A stretch of DNA of 20,471 bases from Elysia marginata (taxonomy: Eukaryota > Mollusca > Gastropoda > Plakobranchidae): the NCBI GenBank assembly GCA_019649035.1, contig BMAT01007740.1, forward strand, positions 32,542 through 53,012. The letters run 5' to 3'. This document shows positions 19,097-20,471 of the stretch, in pieces (the stretch's first letter is position 1; every line of letters begins with the position of its first letter). The position numbers were made by a program, and so were the translations under genes. The notes under the pieces are model-generated. The model was not told the DNA's origin and searched no databases. It was given only the letters and a program-made list of their open reading frames with translations.

Positions 19097-19419
19097 AAGC
19101 TTAGATTGCGAAGTTTATTTTAATGGTAAAACGTAACATCGATCGTTGCCTGAACAGAAGAACTTTAACCCACTTAAAAAATAAATAACGGTCTTTTGTG
19201 CATAGGGAACGCTGTGAACGCCTTTGGCGGGAAAGAGAATTAAAAAATTCTATTTGTGAGCCAAGGCAAAAGGCATGGAACCCATGAACATTGTCTTAGT
19301 CTTTTAGAATAAGGTCAGCATACAGGCTAAAAAAGATAAAATGAAATCCTTTGAAATGTGGTGCTATTGAAGTTTTGAGAATATCTTGGAAGGCACACAA
19401 GACCGGTGCTGATTTCTCT
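19097..19419. other. Intergenic DNA, nothing recognised
   Basis: Between the CAT microsatellite and the 10-bp minisatellite. No ORF or repeat was recognised. Confidence 0.5.
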
Positions 19420-19979
19420 CGAAATCACTAGGAATCACTTGAAATCACTAGGAATCACTAGGAATCACTTGAAATCACTAGGAATCACTAGGAATCACTT
19501 GGAATCACTTGGAATCACTAGGAATCACCAGCAATTATTCTAGGAATCACTAGGAATCACTTGGAATCACTTGGAATCACCGAAAATTACTAGGAATCAC
19601 TTGGAATCATTTGGAATCACCCGAGGAATCCCTAGGAATCACTAGGAATCACCTGCAATTACTCTAGGAATCACTAGGAATCACTTGGAACCACTTGGAA
19701 TCACCGAAAATTACTAGGAATCACTTGGAATCACTTGGAATCACTTGGAATCACCCGAGGAATCTCTAGGAATCACTTGGAATCACCAGCAATTACTCTA
19801 GGAATCACTAGGAATCACTTGGAATCACTAGGAATCACTTGGAATCACTTGCAATCACCAGCAATTACACTAGGAATCACTTGGAATCACCCGAGGAGTC
19901 ATTAGGAATCACTTGGAATAACTATAGGAACCACTAGGAATCACTTGGAATCACAGGAATCACTTGGAATTACTAGGAA
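19420..19979. repeat. 10-bp minisatellite, GGAATCACTW, about 56 units with higher-order structure
   Basis: Units GGAATCACTT and GGAATCACTA repeat in near-perfect 10-base register, with variants GAAATCACTA (mostly at the start), CACCAGCAATTA, CACCGAAAATTA and CACCCGAGGAAT. The variants recur in the same order. GCAATTA-type units begin at 19531, 19655, 19789 and 19861; CGAAAATTAC at 19581 and 19705; CCGAGG at 19621, 19755 and 19891. Most spacings are 124, 134 or 136 bp, showing a higher-order repeat of 12-14 units made by block duplication. A period of 10 is not a multiple of 3, and no frame stays open, so it does not encode protein. Confidence 0.97.
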
Positions 19980-20471
19980 GTATCAGTAATATTTCTAAAT
20001 AAATTTACCAAATTTTCCACAGACTGTTTTGGAAACCCTAGAATCGGTTTAAAAAAAAACGTTTGGAATCACCAAAAAGTCCTTGAAAATCCTTTCATAT
20101 ACCTCAAAAGACAATCAGGCCTAATTAGCTATCAATGTAAGTGTCAGTAGGTCAAAATCCTATTTATTTCTTGAACGGCTATACCGTTTTCTGACAGAAG
20201 ATCAATAAGACTTGGAAAGGGGTAATATCTACAGAGTGTTTACAGACCCGGTAACCGGTAGGCCGAGTGTATGTTAGGAGAGCATTGTATTTATATTTTT
20301 TTGTATGTGCTGCAACACATAGGAAAATAGTCTTCAATGCTCTGTATCTAATTATGATCTTACTAGGTTTTCTGACTCAGGTTGGCATGCGCGCTGGTGC
20401 AAGTACCCGCTTTGCAATGTATCTGTAGCTTTTTTCAGACCGTTTACCGCGCGGGTGAATGTTTTGGTCAT
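19980..20471. other. Intergenic DNA after the minisatellite
   Basis: One isolated unit-like word, TTGGAATCACC, occurs at about 20062-20072. Otherwise no gene or repeat is recognised. Confidence 0.5.

Noticed and set aside
18815-19136. Poly-Met and poly-Ile open frames
   Set aside because: Direct translation of the (CAT)n microsatellite.
19420-19979. CRISPR-like array
   Set aside because: Units are 10 bp and contiguous with no unique spacers; the genome is eukaryotic in character.

Overview
The window looks like ordinary repeat-rich intergenic or intronic DNA from an animal, most likely a lophotrochozoan and plausibly a mollusc. This rests on four things: AT-rich sequence with no compact gene layout; long (GA)n/(CT)n, (ATT)n and (CAT)n microsatellites; at least two clear tRNA-headed SINEs; and decayed 3' halves of non-LTR retrotransposons (LINEs). 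The taxon is inferred from repeat style only. I found no convincing host protein-coding exon, no functional tRNA or rRNA gene, no CRISPR array and no bacterial-type operon.

Layout. 1-1640: nothing recognisable. 1650-1970: decayed LINE C-terminus (+). 2309-2376: a C-run joined to an A-rich run. 3641-4027: a tRNA-derived SINE (-) flanked on both sides by (GA)n. 5340-6130: a 5'-truncated LINE (-) with a 251-codon undamaged RT tail, the best-preserved coding relic here. 6639-6681: (CT)n. 7189-7517: a near-complete tRNA-headed SINE (+). 7867-7968: a 51-bp tandem duplication. 9021-9240: another LINE C-terminus relic (+). 9498-10060: ATT- and GAT-type repeats. 10399-10638: a LINE C-terminus (-) that stops at a (GA)n tract. 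11260-11554: GA-rich tracts. 11831-11915: a tRNA-Ile-like relic.

13328-14940 holds a long, badly decayed LINE reverse transcriptase (-), family A, visible only by reading across frames. It carries a 90-bp insertion flanked by an 8-bp direct repeat. 16604-16816 and 17394-17619 are two diverged copies of one unknown sequence in direct orientation. 17925-18390 is a second, shorter copy of LINE family A on the opposite strand, so the two copies lie head to head. 18670-18750 is a tRNA-Leu-like SINE head. 18977-19096 is (CAT)n. 19420-19979 is a 10-bp minisatellite of about 56 units with a higher-order period of roughly 124-136 bp.

No genes here work together as a pathway. The content is a layered record of retrotransposon insertion, decay and simple-repeat growth. 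I see no strong candidate for a new biological system. The items most worth checking are the unknown direct repeat pair, the small insertion inside LINE A, and the higher-order minisatellite.
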